Positions 43,648-53,056 of a stretch of DNA of 64,000 nt are shown piece after piece (the first letter of the stretch is position 1; each line of letters begins with the position of its first letter). The DNA comes from CAINVV01 sp036508555 (GTDB lineage: Bacteria > Bacteroidota > Bacteroidia > Bacteroidales > Prolixibacteraceae). The notes below the pieces were generated by a model, which saw only the letters and a list, made by a program, of their open reading frames with translations, was not told the DNA's origin and did no database searches. Position numbers and translations under genes: made by a program. The DNA lies in contig DATCHD010000023.1 in assembly GCA_036508555.1 (NCBI GenBank), forward strand, positions 1 to 64,000, given 5' to 3'.

Positions 43648-44802
43648 ATGTTGAAGGTCATCATCGCGGGCAGCGCATATCCATACAGAGGTGGCCTGGC
43701 AAGCTACAATGAAAGGCTCGCGGTTGAGTCTCAATTGCAGAACGATGAAATTCAGATTGAGACCTTTCTCCTCCAGTATCCTTCCTTCCTGTTTCCGGGG
43801 AAGACTCAATATTCTGAGTCTCCGGCACCCGCGAACCTAAAGATTACACGCTCCATCAATTCCATTAATCCTTTCAACTGGATCAGGGTTGGACTCAGGA
43901 TCAGAAAGGAAAGACCGGATCTGCTTATCTTCAAATTCTGGATCCCTTTCATGGGACCGTGTTTCGGCACCATCGCCCGGATTGCCCGGAGCAACAAACA
44001 TACCAGAGTTATCACCATCATCGATAACCTGATTCCTCATGAGAAGCGATTCGGAGACCGGATCCTAACCAGTTATTTCGTAAGCGCCTCTGATGCATTT
44101 ATTGCCATGTCGAAAAGCGTCCTGGAGGAAATTGACCTGTTCACGAAGAAGAAACCAAGACTCTTTTCGCCGCATCCCATCTTCGATAACTTCGGCAAAA
44201 GAATCCCAAAAGCAGAAGCGTTGGAGAACCTGGGATTCTCCAAACAATTCAGGTATATCTTGTTTTTCGGCTTTATCCGGGATTACAAGGGACTGGATCT
44301 GTTAATTGAAGCCTTTGCTGACAAGCGTTTCCGGGAACTTCCTGTTAAGCTGATCATAGCCGGAGAATATTATTCCGACTCGAAAAAATACCTCGACCTC
44401 ATTGCCCAACACCAGCTCGGCGACGATATCATCCTTAAAAATGATTTCATACCCAACGAAGAGGTGGCCAATTATTTTTGTGCCTGTGACATCATTGCCC
44501 AACCATACAAAACTGCGACCCAGAGCGGTGTAACCCAGATCGGATTCCACTTCGAAAAACCGATGCTGGTGACCAATGTCGGGGGACTGGGAGAAATCAT
44601 TATAGACGGGAAGATCGGATTTGTCACACAGCCCGATAAGAAGGATATTGCGGATGCACTGATCCGCTTCTTCACTTCGGAGGATCTGGCTAAGAGTTTT
44701 GAGTCAAACATTGTCGAGGAGAAGAAAAAATACACCTGGTCGGAGATGTACCATAATATCATGAAACTTTTCAATCAGATAAAAAATGATTATACGAAGT
44801 AA
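43648..44802 (+). CDS. GT4-type glycosyltransferase
   Basis: The protein has 384 residues. An N-terminal glycine loop (GSAYPYRGGLASYNERLAVE) and the C-terminal donor-binding half (ILFFGFIRDYKGLDLLIEAF, then AQPYKTATQSGVTQIGFHFE with VTNVGGLGEII) are typical of GT-B family 4 enzymes, which transfer a sugar from a nucleotide donor. Its end overlaps the start of the heptose kinase gene by 17 bases. The neighbouring GDP-heptose pathway makes GDP-D-glycero-alpha-D-manno-heptose the obvious candidate donor, but this is inference. Confidence 0.9.
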   Translation: MLKVIIAGSAYPYRGGLASYNERLAVESQLQNDEIQIETFLLQYPSFLFPGKTQYSESPAPANLKITRSINSINPFNWIRVGLRIRKERPDLLIFKFWIPFMGPCFGTIARIARSNKHTRVITIIDNLIPHEKRFGDRILTSYFVSASDAFIAMSKSVLEEIDLFTKKKPRLFSPHPIFDNFGKRIPKAEALENLGFSKQFRYILFFGFIRDYKGLDLLIEAFADKRFRELPVKLIIAGEYYSDSKKYLDLIAQHQLGDDIILKNDFIPNEEVANYFCACDIIAQPYKTATQSGVTQIGFHFEKPMLVTNVGGLGEIIIDGKIGFVTQPDKKDIADALIRFFTSEDLAKSFESNIVEEKKKYTWSEMYHNIMKLFNQIKNDYTK

Positions 44803-45811
44803 AGCGCCGCTTAGGATCGGACTCGCAGGCGGAGGTTCAGATGTTTCGCCTTACTCCGACATTTACGGGGGCGCCATTTTAAACGCCACTATCGATCTTT
44901 ATGCTTATGCTTCACTCGAACCCACCAACGACAATAAAATCGTATTCCAGTCTGTCGACAAGGGTATTACCCTCATTTTTGATTCGCAGGAGGTATTGCC
45001 GGTTCATGCAGATTTGCCTTTGCATGCGGGTATTTATAACAGAGTGGTTCGCGATTTTCAATGTAACCCATTGTCATTTAAATTGATCACACATGCGGAT
45101 GCCCCTCCCGGCTCCGGTCTTGGGTCTTCCTCTACCCTGGTTACAACCATCCTTGGGGCATTTGTTGAATGGTTAAAATTACCACTTGGGGAAAACGATA
45201 TCGCCCGGCTCGCCTACGAAATTGAAAGACTGGATCTTGGACTTTCCGGGGGGAAACAGGATCAATATTCGGCCACTTTTGGCGGTATCAATTTCATGGA
45301 ATTTTTGGCGGATGACGTGGTTATTGTCAACCCGTTAAGACTTAAATCATCCTTAATCAGCGAATTGGCCTATTCGACTGTCTTGTACTTCACAGGGGCC
45401 AGCCGCCTTTCTGATAACATCATCGATGAACAGAAACGCAGTGTAAAAGAAAATCAGGTGGCCAAAATCGAAGCCATGCATAAAATCAAGGAGCAGGCCT
45501 ACCTGATGAAAGAAGCGCTCCTGAAAGAAGACCTGAATGAAATCGGGCCGATTCTTGATTTTGGTTGGAAAAACAAACGTCAGATGGCCAGCGGCATTAC
45601 CAACCCGCTGATCGACGAAATATACCAGGCAGCCTTGTCAGCAGGATCCACCGGAGGAAAAGTTTCAGGCGCCGGAGGAGGGGGTTTCATGTTCTTTTAT
45701 TGTCCGCAAAACAGCAGACATAAAGTCATTGAGGCGCTGAAAAAATTCGGTGGAGAAGTCAGGGCTTTTAATTTCAGCAACAAAGGACTAACCTCCTGGC
45801 AGGCAAAATAA
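44786..45811 (+). CDS. hddA: D-glycero-alpha-D-manno-heptose 7-phosphate kinase-like GHMP kinase
   Basis: The protein has 341 residues. GHMP-kinase motifs are present: APLRIGLAGGGSDVSPYSDI with YGGAILNATID, the ATP loop APPGSGLGSSSTLVTTILGA, and GGKVSGAGGGGFMFFYC near the C-terminus. The substrate-binding start and length fit HddA, which converts heptose 7-phosphate to the 1,7-bisphosphate. Together with the nucleotidyltransferase and GmhB-type phosphatase downstream it supports the GDP-heptose route rather than ADP-heptose. Confidence 0.88.
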   Translation: MIIRSKAPLRIGLAGGGSDVSPYSDIYGGAILNATIDLYAYASLEPTNDNKIVFQSVDKGITLIFDSQEVLPVHADLPLHAGIYNRVVRDFQCNPLSFKLITHADAPPGSGLGSSSTLVTTILGAFVEWLKLPLGENDIARLAYEIERLDLGLSGGKQDQYSATFGGINFMEFLADDVVIVNPLRLKSSLISELAYSTVLYFTGASRLSDNIIDEQKRSVKENQVAKIEAMHKIKEQAYLMKEALLKEDLNEIGPILDFGWKNKRQMASGITNPLIDEIYQAALSAGSTGGKVSGAGGGGFMFFYCPQNSRHKVIEALKKFGGEVRAFNFSNKGLTSWQAK

Positions 45812-45822
45812 AAATTTCTAAG

Positions 45823-46533
45823 ATGAGGAGCGACGTAATTATTTTAGCCGGCGGACTGGGAACCAGACTCCAGAACCTCTTACCAGGAATCCCAAAACCA
45901 ATGGTCCCGGTCAATGGGCAACCTTTCCTGAAATACCTTCTCGGTTACATAAACAAATTCAACCCATCCAGAATCATACTTTCAGTCGGGTATCGTCACG
46001 AACAAATTTGGGATTACTTCGGCAATGATTTTGAGGGTACGGATCTGATCTATTCCATCGAAGAATCCCCGTTAGGAACAGGTGGAGCCATCCAAAAATC
46101 CATTCAGTTATCCGAAAGTGATAACGCGTTTGTCCTGAACGGAGATACTTTTTTTGATGTAGACCTCGATCAGATGGAGCGTCAGCACCTTAATAATCAG
46201 GCGAATATTACAATCGCTTTGAAGGAAATGCAAAACTTCGAACGGTATGGTTCCGTGTCGGTCCACGATAACAGAATTACCAGGTTCATTGAGAAGCAAT
46301 TCATCGAACAGGGGTTCATCAACGCTGGAACCTATCTTTTAAACAAGCAAAAATTTCTGGATATCAATTGGCCCGATAGGTTCTCTTTTGAGAAAGATTA
46401 CCTGGAGAAATATGTGGAGAAACATTTTTTTGCCCCTTACTTCGCTGATGGTTATTTTATTGACATCGGCGTTCCGGAAGATTACCTGAAGGCACAGGAT
46501 GATTTTAAAACGATTTTTAACCGCCAAGAATGA
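45823..46533 (+). CDS. hddC: D-glycero-alpha-D-manno-heptose 1-phosphate guanylyltransferase-like protein
   Basis: The protein has 236 residues. The nucleotidyltransferase signature IILAGGLGTRLQNLLPGIPK with PMVPVNGQPFL, and metal-binding DTFFDVDLD after VLNG, are clear. The C-terminal IDIGVPEDYLKAQDDF matches sugar-1-phosphate nucleotidyltransferases of the HddC/RfbF size class. By position between hddA- and gmhB-like genes it should make GDP-heptose. Base specificity (GTP versus CTP) is inferred from context. Confidence 0.87.
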   Translation: MRSDVIILAGGLGTRLQNLLPGIPKPMVPVNGQPFLKYLLGYINKFNPSRIILSVGYRHEQIWDYFGNDFEGTDLIYSIEESPLGTGGAIQKSIQLSESDNAFVLNGDTFFDVDLDQMERQHLNNQANITIALKEMQNFERYGSVSVHDNRITRFIEKQFIEQGFINAGTYLLNKQKFLDINWPDRFSFEKDYLEKYVEKHFFAPYFADGYFIDIGVPEDYLKAQDDFKTIFNRQE

Positions 46534-47012
46534 TGAATAAGGCCCTTTTTTTAGATCGTGATGGCGTCATCAACAAGGAGATTCATTATCTCTTTCGAAT
46601 AGAAGATTTTGTCTTTATTGACGGGATTCTTGAGATCTGCGATTTTTATCAAAAGAGGGGATATGTCCTGATAGTCGTTACCAACCAGGCTGGTATCGCG
46701 AAAGGTTTTTATTCTGAGGATGACTATCATAAACTAACTGATTGGATGTTACAGGAATTTTCCCAAAAGGGAATCACGATAGGGAAAGTGTACCATTGTC
46801 CGCACTTTCCTGAAATCACAGGTGAGTGTATGTGCCGGAAACCAAATCCAGGTATGATCCTCCAGGCGCAGAGAGAATTCAACCTGGATCTTCAAAACTC
46901 CATCCTGATAGGGGATAAACAATCTGATCTGGAAGCGGCGACCAATGCTGGCGTCGGACATTATTATCATATCAATGATATTCTCAAACGACTGGATAAT
47001 ATGCCACTCTGA
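46530..47012 (+). CDS. gmhB: D-glycero-alpha-D-manno-heptose 1,7-bisphosphate 7-phosphatase (HAD, HisB-like)
   Basis: The protein has 160 residues. HAD motif I is ALFLDRDGVINKEIHYL (nucleophile Asp10, acid/base Asp12), motif II is VVTNQAGIAKGFY, and motif IV is ILIGDKQSDLEAATNAGV. The zinc site CPHFPEITGECMCRKPNPG is characteristic of GmhB and HisB-N. It removes the 7-phosphate from heptose 1,7-bisphosphate before activation. It starts inside the hddC stop (ATGATGA). The isomerase gene gmhA is not in this window. Confidence 0.92.
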   Translation: MMNKALFLDRDGVINKEIHYLFRIEDFVFIDGILEICDFYQKRGYVLIVVTNQAGIAKGFYSEDDYHKLTDWMLQEFSQKGITIGKVYHCPHFPEITGECMCRKPNPGMILQAQREFNLDLQNSILIGDKQSDLEAATNAGVGHYYHINDILKRLDNMPL

Positions 47013-47083
47013 AGGTTGATGACGGGCACGTTGTATCTTAAATAACAGAAATGCGTATATGGCATAGTGAAGAAATTAGGGTT

Positions 47084-49015
47084 ATGAAATTATCATTGGC
47101 AAAAGTTCGGAATGCGCCCGTCATGCTGGCATGGAGATTAGCGATAGTCATGCTGCTCTACTCGTTTCAGCGTCTTGTTTTTTACCTTCTTAACATGGGA
47201 TTTTTTCCTGGAATGACCGCCGGTCACCTGGGTGAATTAATGCTTTCAGGAATAAAATTCGACCTTTCTGCCGTCCTCTACACCAACAGTTTGTATCTGT
47301 TATTGATGCTGCTGCCCTTCCCATTCAGGTACCATGAATCCTATAAGAGATTTGCCAGAGGGGTTTTCTTTTTAACCAATTCAATCGCCCTGCTGGCAAA
47401 TTTTATTGATGTCGTATATTTCAGAAATATCATCCGGAGAACAGATTTCAGCGTTTTCAGAGAATTTCAGCATGAATCGCAACTTTGGAAAGTCATCCTT
47501 CACAGCATGTTACAATACTGGTACCTTCTTCTGTTGTTTGTTGGATTGCTGCTGTTTTTACGGTGGATATATGCTGACCACACAAGAAGCGGTCTGGTTC
47601 GTTCCAGGGCACTCAATTTTTGGATTTCCCTGGTTTTCATGGGGCTCTGCGGCGGACTTACAGTGGCTGGTATGCGCGGAGGTTTTACCGGGACTACCCG
47701 TCCCATCACGATCAGTAACGCGCTGGAAAAGATTCATAAGCCAATTGAATCTTCCATTGTCCTGAACACCCCCTTCTCTATGATCAGGACACTAAAGGCT
47801 AAAACTTTCGAGGAGATAAAGTTTTTTGATGAAAAGGAAGCAGAGAAAATCTATTCACCACTTCATGCGGGTTACCCTCCGGGGAGTTTCAAGCCGATGA
47901 ATGTGGTGGTTCTGATACTCGAAAGCTTCGCTAAGGAGGTTGTTGGCTCTTTGAATAAGGATCTGGATAATGGTCATTACAAAGGATATACTCCCTTCCT
48001 GGACTCCCTTATTCAACACAGCTACACCTGGCAATACTCGTTCTCCAACGGACGCCAGTCGATCGATGCCATTCCTTCAGTAATTGCTGGAATTCCTTCA
48101 CTGGTCCAGCCTTTTGTGACTTCCCGTTACTCCCTAAATGAGATGGACGGACTTGCAGCGACCTTGAAGAAGAAGGGTTATGATGCCGGATTCTTTCATG
48201 GCGCACCAAACGGTTCCATGGGTTTTACTTCTATTACCAACATGCTGTCTATCAAGAAATATTTCGGGGAAAACGAATATGGAAAGAAGCAGGATTTTGA
48301 TGGTTACTGGGGAATCCCGGATGAGCTGTTTTTGAATTATTGCGCTAAAAATTTCGGTCAACTCAAGGAACCTTTCGTGGCATCAGTTTTTACCCTCTCC
48401 TCTCATGATCCTTTTATTTTGCCCAAAAAGTATGAAAATGTCTTCAAGGGGGGAGCTGCTCCGGTTTACAAATGCATTGAGTACACAGATTTTTCGCTGA
48501 AAGAGTTTTTCAGGGAAGCCTCTGCACAACCCTGGTACAAGAACACGCTTTTTGTCTTTACTGCCGACCATTCCAACCCCTCGACGGTTCGGAAAGAGTA
48601 CATTACCACAACTGGAATTTTTTCTATTCCGATCATTTTCTACCATCCCGGCAGCGATCTGGTCGGGTTTGATCCGACCTTGATGCAACAGATTGATATT
48701 TTTCCGACCATCATGGGATACCTGAAATACGATGCACCCTATTTCGCCTTTGGCAGCGACAGGTTACAACAGAAAGGTAATCCTTTTGTTATCAACTATG
48801 TAGATGGATATTACCAGTTTATGGAGGGCGACTACCTATTACAATCGGATGGAAAAACGCTGAAAACGGCTTATCGTTACAAAGATGATCCGATGTATCA
48901 GAATAATCTCGTCGAAAAAAGTGATACCGCCATAGATTTTCATTTCAAACGGTTTAAATCCTTTCTGCAACAATACAACAACAGGATGATAGAGAATAGG
49001 CTGACAATCAAGTGA
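47084..49015 (+). CDS. LTA synthase-family membrane sulfatase/phosphotransferase
   Basis: The protein has 643 residues from ATG 47084; 47051 would add eleven. Five N-terminal transmembrane helices (about 15-215) precede an extracytoplasmic sulfatase-fold domain: NVVVLILESFAKEVVGSLNK with the first metal ligand, YSFSNGRQSIDAIPSVIAGI with the nucleophile region, and LFVFTADHSNPS with the Asp-His metal site. Family members transfer phosphoglycerol or phosphoethanolamine to lipids or glycans. In a Gram-negative context a surface-glycan decorating role is plausible. The predicted nucleophile position is Ser rather than the Thr of LTA synthase. It lies 72 bases after gmhB on the same strand. Confidence 0.88.
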   Translation: MKLSLAKVRNAPVMLAWRLAIVMLLYSFQRLVFYLLNMGFFPGMTAGHLGELMLSGIKFDLSAVLYTNSLYLLLMLLPFPFRYHESYKRFARGVFFLTNSIALLANFIDVVYFRNIIRRTDFSVFREFQHESQLWKVILHSMLQYWYLLLLFVGLLLFLRWIYADHTRSGLVRSRALNFWISLVFMGLCGGLTVAGMRGGFTGTTRPITISNALEKIHKPIESSIVLNTPFSMIRTLKAKTFEEIKFFDEKEAEKIYSPLHAGYPPGSFKPMNVVVLILESFAKEVVGSLNKDLDNGHYKGYTPFLDSLIQHSYTWQYSFSNGRQSIDAIPSVIAGIPSLVQPFVTSRYSLNEMDGLAATLKKKGYDAGFFHGAPNGSMGFTSITNMLSIKKYFGENEYGKKQDFDGYWGIPDELFLNYCAKNFGQLKEPFVASVFTLSSHDPFILPKKYENVFKGGAAPVYKCIEYTDFSLKEFFREASAQPWYKNTLFVFTADHSNPSTVRKEYITTTGIFSIPIIFYHPGSDLVGFDPTLMQQIDIFPTIMGYLKYDAPYFAFGSDRLQQKGNPFVINYVDGYYQFMEGDYLLQSDGKTLKTAYRYKDDPMYQNNLVEKSDTAIDFHFKRFKSFLQQYNNRMIENRLTIK

Positions 49016-49051
49016 GATTAAAATGAATATTCAAATTTTTTCTCTACCAGG

Positions 49052-49082
49052 TTTGAACCTTCATTGGAGAATTGTATCTTTA
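49052..49082 (+). promoter_or_regulatory. Promoter for the sugar isomerase-like gene
   Basis: TTTG (49052-49055), 19 bases, then TATCTTTA (49075-49082), which differs from TAnnTTTG only in the last base. The ATG follows 40 bases later. Confidence 0.5.
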
Positions 49083-49122
49083 TGCAATTGAACAAGTCAC
49101 AACATTTAATAATAATTGAAAG

Positions 49123-50028
49123 ATGAAAAACAGACGGGATTTCTTAAAAATTTCTGCTGCGGGTTCGGTTGGCATGATGTTACTCGGTGCCACTGAGACT
49201 TTTGCAGGCGTAGCTGATGACAGGAAAAAATTTGGAGTTGGAATACAACTGTATTCTATTCGTGACGCAATCAGTGCAGATCTAATTGGGTCGCTTAAAA
49301 AACTTTCTGATATGGGATATAAAAACCTGGAATTGGCAGGTTATGCAGATGGTAAATTTTATGGCCATACACCCGTAGCATTTAAAAAAATCGTCGGCGA
49401 TTTAGGAATGGATGTCGTTAGCAGCCACTCGGCAGTTGAGTCAACAGGCATTACTACCGAAAATGCTAAGTTAATGGCGGACTCTCACGCTGCCCTTGGC
49501 ACTAAATACGTGATTCAACCCTGGATTAATGAACAAGACCGCAATATTGAAACCTATAAGCGAATGATTGGCGACTGGAATAAAGTCGGTAAAATCATGA
49601 AGAGCGTCGGAATTCAGTTTGGATACCACAACCATAATTTTGAGTTTATCAAAATCAACGGAAAAGTTCCTTATTATGATATTTTCATGCCAGAGATGGA
49701 TAAAAATCTCATTACCATGGAATTAGATCTTTTCTGGGCAGTAAAAGCAGGTCAGGATCCAGTCGCCATGTTTAATAAGTACCCTGGAAGGTTCCAGTTG
49801 CTACACTTCAAGGACATGAAAACCAAACAAGCCCCGTTCTTCGAGGTGATCAAAGATGATATCTGCAGTGTTGGCGCAGGAGTCATTGATTTCAAAACGA
49901 TATATGCTTCCAGAAAGATTGCCGGTACAAAATATACTTTTGTGGAAGATGATAATCAGGGTAACGGAAAACCATTCGAAGCACTCGAAGTCAGTATTAA
50001 AAACGTCACCACCAAAATTTTGAAGTAA
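49123..50028 (+). CDS. Tat-exported sugar phosphate isomerase/epimerase-like TIM barrel
   Basis: The protein has 301 residues. The leader MKNRRDFLKISAAGSVGMML is a twin-arginine signal, so the protein is exported folded. The rest is an AP-endonuclease-2/xylose-isomerase-like barrel: GIQLYSIRDAISADLIGSLK, IQFGYHNHNFEFIKING, LITMELDLFWAVKAGQDPVA and FQLLHFKDMK carry the expected His, Glu and Asp metal ligands. The substrate is unknown; related proteins in Bacteroidota act on 3-keto or other modified sugars. A terminator follows, so the gene is probably monocistronic. Confidence 0.9.
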   Translation: MKNRRDFLKISAAGSVGMMLLGATETFAGVADDRKKFGVGIQLYSIRDAISADLIGSLKKLSDMGYKNLELAGYADGKFYGHTPVAFKKIVGDLGMDVVSSHSAVESTGITTENAKLMADSHAALGTKYVIQPWINEQDRNIETYKRMIGDWNKVGKIMKSVGIQFGYHNHNFEFIKINGKVPYYDIFMPEMDKNLITMELDLFWAVKAGQDPVAMFNKYPGRFQLLHFKDMKTKQAPFFEVIKDDICSVGAGVIDFKTIYASRKIAGTKYTFVEDDNQGNGKPFEALEVSIKNVTTKILK

Positions 50029-50059
50029 TTTTTCCCCTTCAAGGGATTATTTCGTCCTA

Positions 50060-50097
50060 AAAATGGGTTCAGATCGTCTGGCCTGAACCCATTTTCT
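50060..50097 (+). terminator. Rho-independent terminator after the isomerase-like gene
   Basis: A 13-base stem, AAAATGGGTTCAG (50060-50072) with CTGAACCCATTTT (50083-50095), encloses a ten-base loop. The A and T ends make it usable in both directions. Confidence 0.8.
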
Positions 50098-50157
50098 TGA
50101 TCTCTCCACGAATATTCCTTTTGATTGTTTTCATCCCCCGCAGCATGTAATGTTACT

Positions 50158-50304
50158 GCGCAACAAACAAGCTCCATGCTGAAAGGCAGAGTCTTGGATG
50201 AAAAGGAAGTACCGATTACTGCCGAGACCAATAAAAAAGGTATTTATTTTGTAGCCGGCCCGGCGATACAACTGTCTCTTTCAAGGAATATCCAATATAG
50301 ATAA
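50158..50304 (+). pseudogene. Carboxypeptidase-regulatory-like/TonB receptor N-terminal remnant
   Basis: The frame reads AQQTSSMLKGRVLDEKEVPI, then ETNKKGIYFVAGPAIQLSLS and a stop. GRVLDE...P...T...G.Y is the opening of the carboxypeptidase D regulatory-like domain found at the N-terminus of SusC-type receptors and many Bacteroidota surface proteins. About 20 residues of the domain core are missing between VPI and ETNKKG, and nothing follows. The remaining bases between 50029 and 50428 show only a terminator and AT-rich spacer. Confidence 0.5.
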
Positions 50305-50428
50305 GTGCCAAAAATTGAAAATGTTTTTTCATCTTTGTTAAAATGAAATCGCTTGATTTGTCCAGTATCTACCGATAGGATAAAAATCCTCCTGGCGATT
50401 CCAGCTGGCCAATATAAAACATTTATGT

Positions 50429-51115
50429 ATGAAAAGAGCAATGCTGGTGGCCTTAATAGCCTTTTTAGGATTATCATCCATTAAATCAGCTTTTTCCCAG
50501 ACAGATTCGGTACCTGACTTTAAATTATCGGTCGATCTTTACAGTAGCTACATCTGGCGCGGCTCTGAATTGGGAAAGGGACCTGCAATTCAGCCCAGCA
50601 TTAAATATACAGTTAAATCATTGTCATTGATGGCATGGGGCTCCTTCGATTTCAACGGTTACCAGGAAACCGACCTTTACCTCAGTTACGCCCTTCCTGC
50701 CGGGTTTAGTGTGGGGCTATCGGATTACTATCTTTCAAATCTTAAATACTTCGATTGCTCAAATGTATCTGGTAGCCATGCATTCGAACTAAGCCTTAAT
50801 TTTACGAAAGGGAAATGCAGTTTAAGTGCCAATTATATTTTAAACAAGGCTGGAGGGATCGGTTCGCAAGGAGATGATAAGTATTTTGAAGCGGCCTACG
50901 CATTTAAGAAATTTGATGTTTTCTTAGGAGCTGGCGATGGATGGTATACGTATAATCCTAAAACGAATAAGGATCAGTTTGCCTTATGTAACATTGGTAT
51001 TGGAACAACAAGGAAGCTTAAAATAACTGAAACTTTCGTTGTCCCTATTAAAGGGCAATTAATATTTAATCCTGATAAAGAACAAATGTTCATTGTGGCC
51101 GGTTTTAATTTTTAG
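50429..51115 (+). CDS. Predicted outer-membrane beta-barrel protein (TorF-like porin)
   Basis: The protein has 228 residues with a signal peptide ending SAFSQ. The mature start KLSVDLYSSYIWRGSELGKG is typical of TorF-type putative porins and related barrels, which open with a strand containing Y-I-WRG. Alternating strands continue to the terminal aromatic residue (EQMFIVAGFNF), the signal for insertion by the BAM machinery. About ten strands can be drawn. The gene stands alone. Transport role is assumed from the fold only. Confidence 0.75.
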   Translation: MKRAMLVALIAFLGLSSIKSAFSQTDSVPDFKLSVDLYSSYIWRGSELGKGPAIQPSIKYTVKSLSLMAWGSFDFNGYQETDLYLSYALPAGFSVGLSDYYLSNLKYFDCSNVSGSHAFELSLNFTKGKCSLSANYILNKAGGIGSQGDDKYFEAAYAFKKFDVFLGAGDGWYTYNPKTNKDQFALCNIGIGTTRKLKITETFVVPIKGQLIFNPDKEQMFIVAGFNF

Positions 51116-51149
51116 TCCGGATCCAAATAAACCGATGCGTCGCGCATGA

Positions 51150-51598
51150 TTGCAATGTTTAAATACGGACCTAAACTACAGTATATGGGATCGAACAGAC
51201 GCAATTTTTGGGGATATGAGCGTGCGCAGTCTCCATGCTACAGGCTATATTCGAATTGATTGGTTCACACCTGAAGGCCTCGATACATTGGGAGATGGTC
51301 GAACGTTTATTTTAGGCACCGAAGGTTATATTGAAATGCGAAAGTACATTGATATTGCTGGACGAAAAGGGGAAAATCATTTGTTTTTGGTCAACCAAAA
51401 AGAAACAAAGTATTACGATTGCACTCAATTGTATATACCTTATGGTGAACAACTTGTTAGCGATGTGGTGAACCGTACCGAACAGCCATGAGCCAGGATC
51501 ATTGTTTTCTTGCCACAGAATTGGCTTTAACAGCCCAAAAAAGAGCATTCAAATTAAATGTCTTGTCCAGTACGGCTCACCTTACGCTCGAAAGTTAA
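51150..51598 (+). pseudogene. Gfo/Idh/MocA oxidoreductase, C-terminal fragment with frameshift
   Basis: The first frame reads MSVRSLHATGYIRIDWFTPE, then GLDTLGDGRTFILGTEGYIE and ENHLFLVNQKETKYYDC, the C-terminal part of a Gfo/Idh/MocA dehydrogenase. It stops after VVNRTEQP. The expected continuation (MSQDHCFLATELALTAQKRA) is in another frame from 51488, so one base is lost there. The NAD-binding N-terminus is missing. An intact but different member of the family lies next to it on the other strand. Confidence 0.75.
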
Positions 51599-51622
51599 AA
51601 CCGGTTTAACAATTAGTTTGAT

Positions 51623-53056
51623 TTAAACTGGCATATCAGGCAGGGTAAACCCGTTGTGATAAGTATGCTTAATCAGTTCGGAAGCAAATTCCTTCGCCGC
51701 CATGGAATCATTTCTGCTTATCCGTAGTTTGTCCGTATCGGAAATATTGGTAAAATTCATTTTTGGACCGTCCCAGTACAGAACTTTGTTGAGAGCTTGT
51801 AAGCGGACTGCCAGAACGCCCATCACTACCATTTCATTAAAAGGACCAGAAACACTAAAATCTGATGCACTGAGTACACGACTTTCAGGACTTTCCTTGC
51901 ATGCCCTGATCCAGTCCTGCTCGTGTGTACCCTCAACACGTCGGATTGTCTTGGGTACGTTGGGCACTCTGCCGGATAGAAGGATCGGATCAGTACCGTA
52001 TTCACCGCAAATAAGCGAGTCCTTTGTCCCGCGAAAAATAACCCCTGAACTCTGAACTCTTGCAACAGGCCAGTTCTCAGGATATTTGGGCTTGAGCCCT
52101 CCATCAAACCAGGTTACCTCAACTTCAGGAAACTTGATTTTTATACCCTTTTGCTTTTCACGTTTGGGGTAGGTGAGATGTACTAATTCTGCAGTCGGGG
52201 CACAATCAGGCATCAACTGGGTAGAACTACCGATGACCTTAATTGGATACTGGAGTTTCATTGCTGTAAAAATGGGGTGCATTACGTGACAGGCCATGTC
52301 GCCAAGCGCACCTGTTCCATAATCCCACCAGCCGCGCCAAACCCAAGGATGAAAGGCCGGATTATAAGCCCTGAATTTAGCCGGACCGATGAAAAGATCC
52401 CATTTCAGCGTATCGGGTACAGGTACAACTTCAGATGGTGCGACCAATCCCTGAGGCCAAATCGGACGGTTTGTATAGGCTTCAATTTTTGTCACTTCAC
52501 CGATTTCTCCGTTCCATATCCACTCGCAGGCCAGTCTCACCCCTTCGGCTGAGGATCCCTGGTTTCCCATCTGGGTGGCTACCTTGTATTTAGCCGCCAG
52601 TTTGGTCAGCAATCGGGATTCGTATACACAGTGGGTCAAAGGTTTTTGTGTATAGGCATGTTTTCCCATTGTGATGGCATGCGCTGTCGGACCGGCATGA
52701 TTGTGATCTGAAGTTGCAACCATGACAGCATCAATGGATTTGCCCATCTCATCAAACATTTTGCGCCAGTCATAATATTTGGCAGCTTTAGGGTAAGTAT
52801 CAAAAACTTTGGGTACGTTGTTTCGGCCAACTCCCCAGTCAACATCGCATAATGCGACAATATTTTCGGATGCCATCCGCTCAAGGTTGCCTCTACCCAT
52901 TCCTCCAATGCCAATTCCGGCAATGTTCAGCTTGTCACTTGGAGCCTTGTGCCCCAATCCAGCGATTGTGTTTGAAGGAACAATAAGAAATCCTGCTGCA
53001 ACCGAAGAGGTTGTTCCAATGAAACCACGTCGCGTCACCTTACCATTTTCTTCCAT
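51623..53056 (-). CDS. Tat-exported Gfo/Idh/MocA family oxidoreductase
   Basis: The protein has 477 residues. The leader VTRRGFIGTTSSVAAGFLIV is a twin-arginine signal. The Rossmann fold opens with LNIAGIGIGGMGRGNLERMA, and the catalytic-domain lysine lies in AYTQKPLTHCVYESRLLTKL (the EKP-like motif reads QKP). The dimerisation domain includes HPWVWRGWWDYGTGALGDMA and CHVMHPIFTA. Such proteins oxidise or epimerise sugars with bound NAD(P), and Tat export with a cofactor is known for this branch. It probably acts in the periplasm on plant or algal sugars. The Gln for Glu exchange next to the catalytic Lys is seen in other exported members. Confidence 0.92.
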   Translation of the reverse strand: MEENGKVTRRGFIGTTSSVAAGFLIVPSNTIAGLGHKAPSDKLNIAGIGIGGMGRGNLERMASENIVALCDVDWGVGRNNVPKVFDTYPKAAKYYDWRKMFDEMGKSIDAVMVATSDHNHAGPTAHAITMGKHAYTQKPLTHCVYESRLLTKLAAKYKVATQMGNQGSSAEGVRLACEWIWNGEIGEVTKIEAYTNRPIWPQGLVAPSEVVPVPDTLKWDLFIGPAKFRAYNPAFHPWVWRGWWDYGTGALGDMACHVMHPIFTAMKLQYPIKVIGSSTQLMPDCAPTAELVHLTYPKREKQKGIKIKFPEVEVTWFDGGLKPKYPENWPVARVQSSGVIFRGTKDSLICGEYGTDPILLSGRVPNVPKTIRRVEGTHEQDWIRACKESPESRVLSASDFSVSGPFNEMVVMGVLAVRLQALNKVLYWDGPKMNFTNISDTDKLRISRNDSMAAKEFASELIKHTYHNGFTLPDMPV

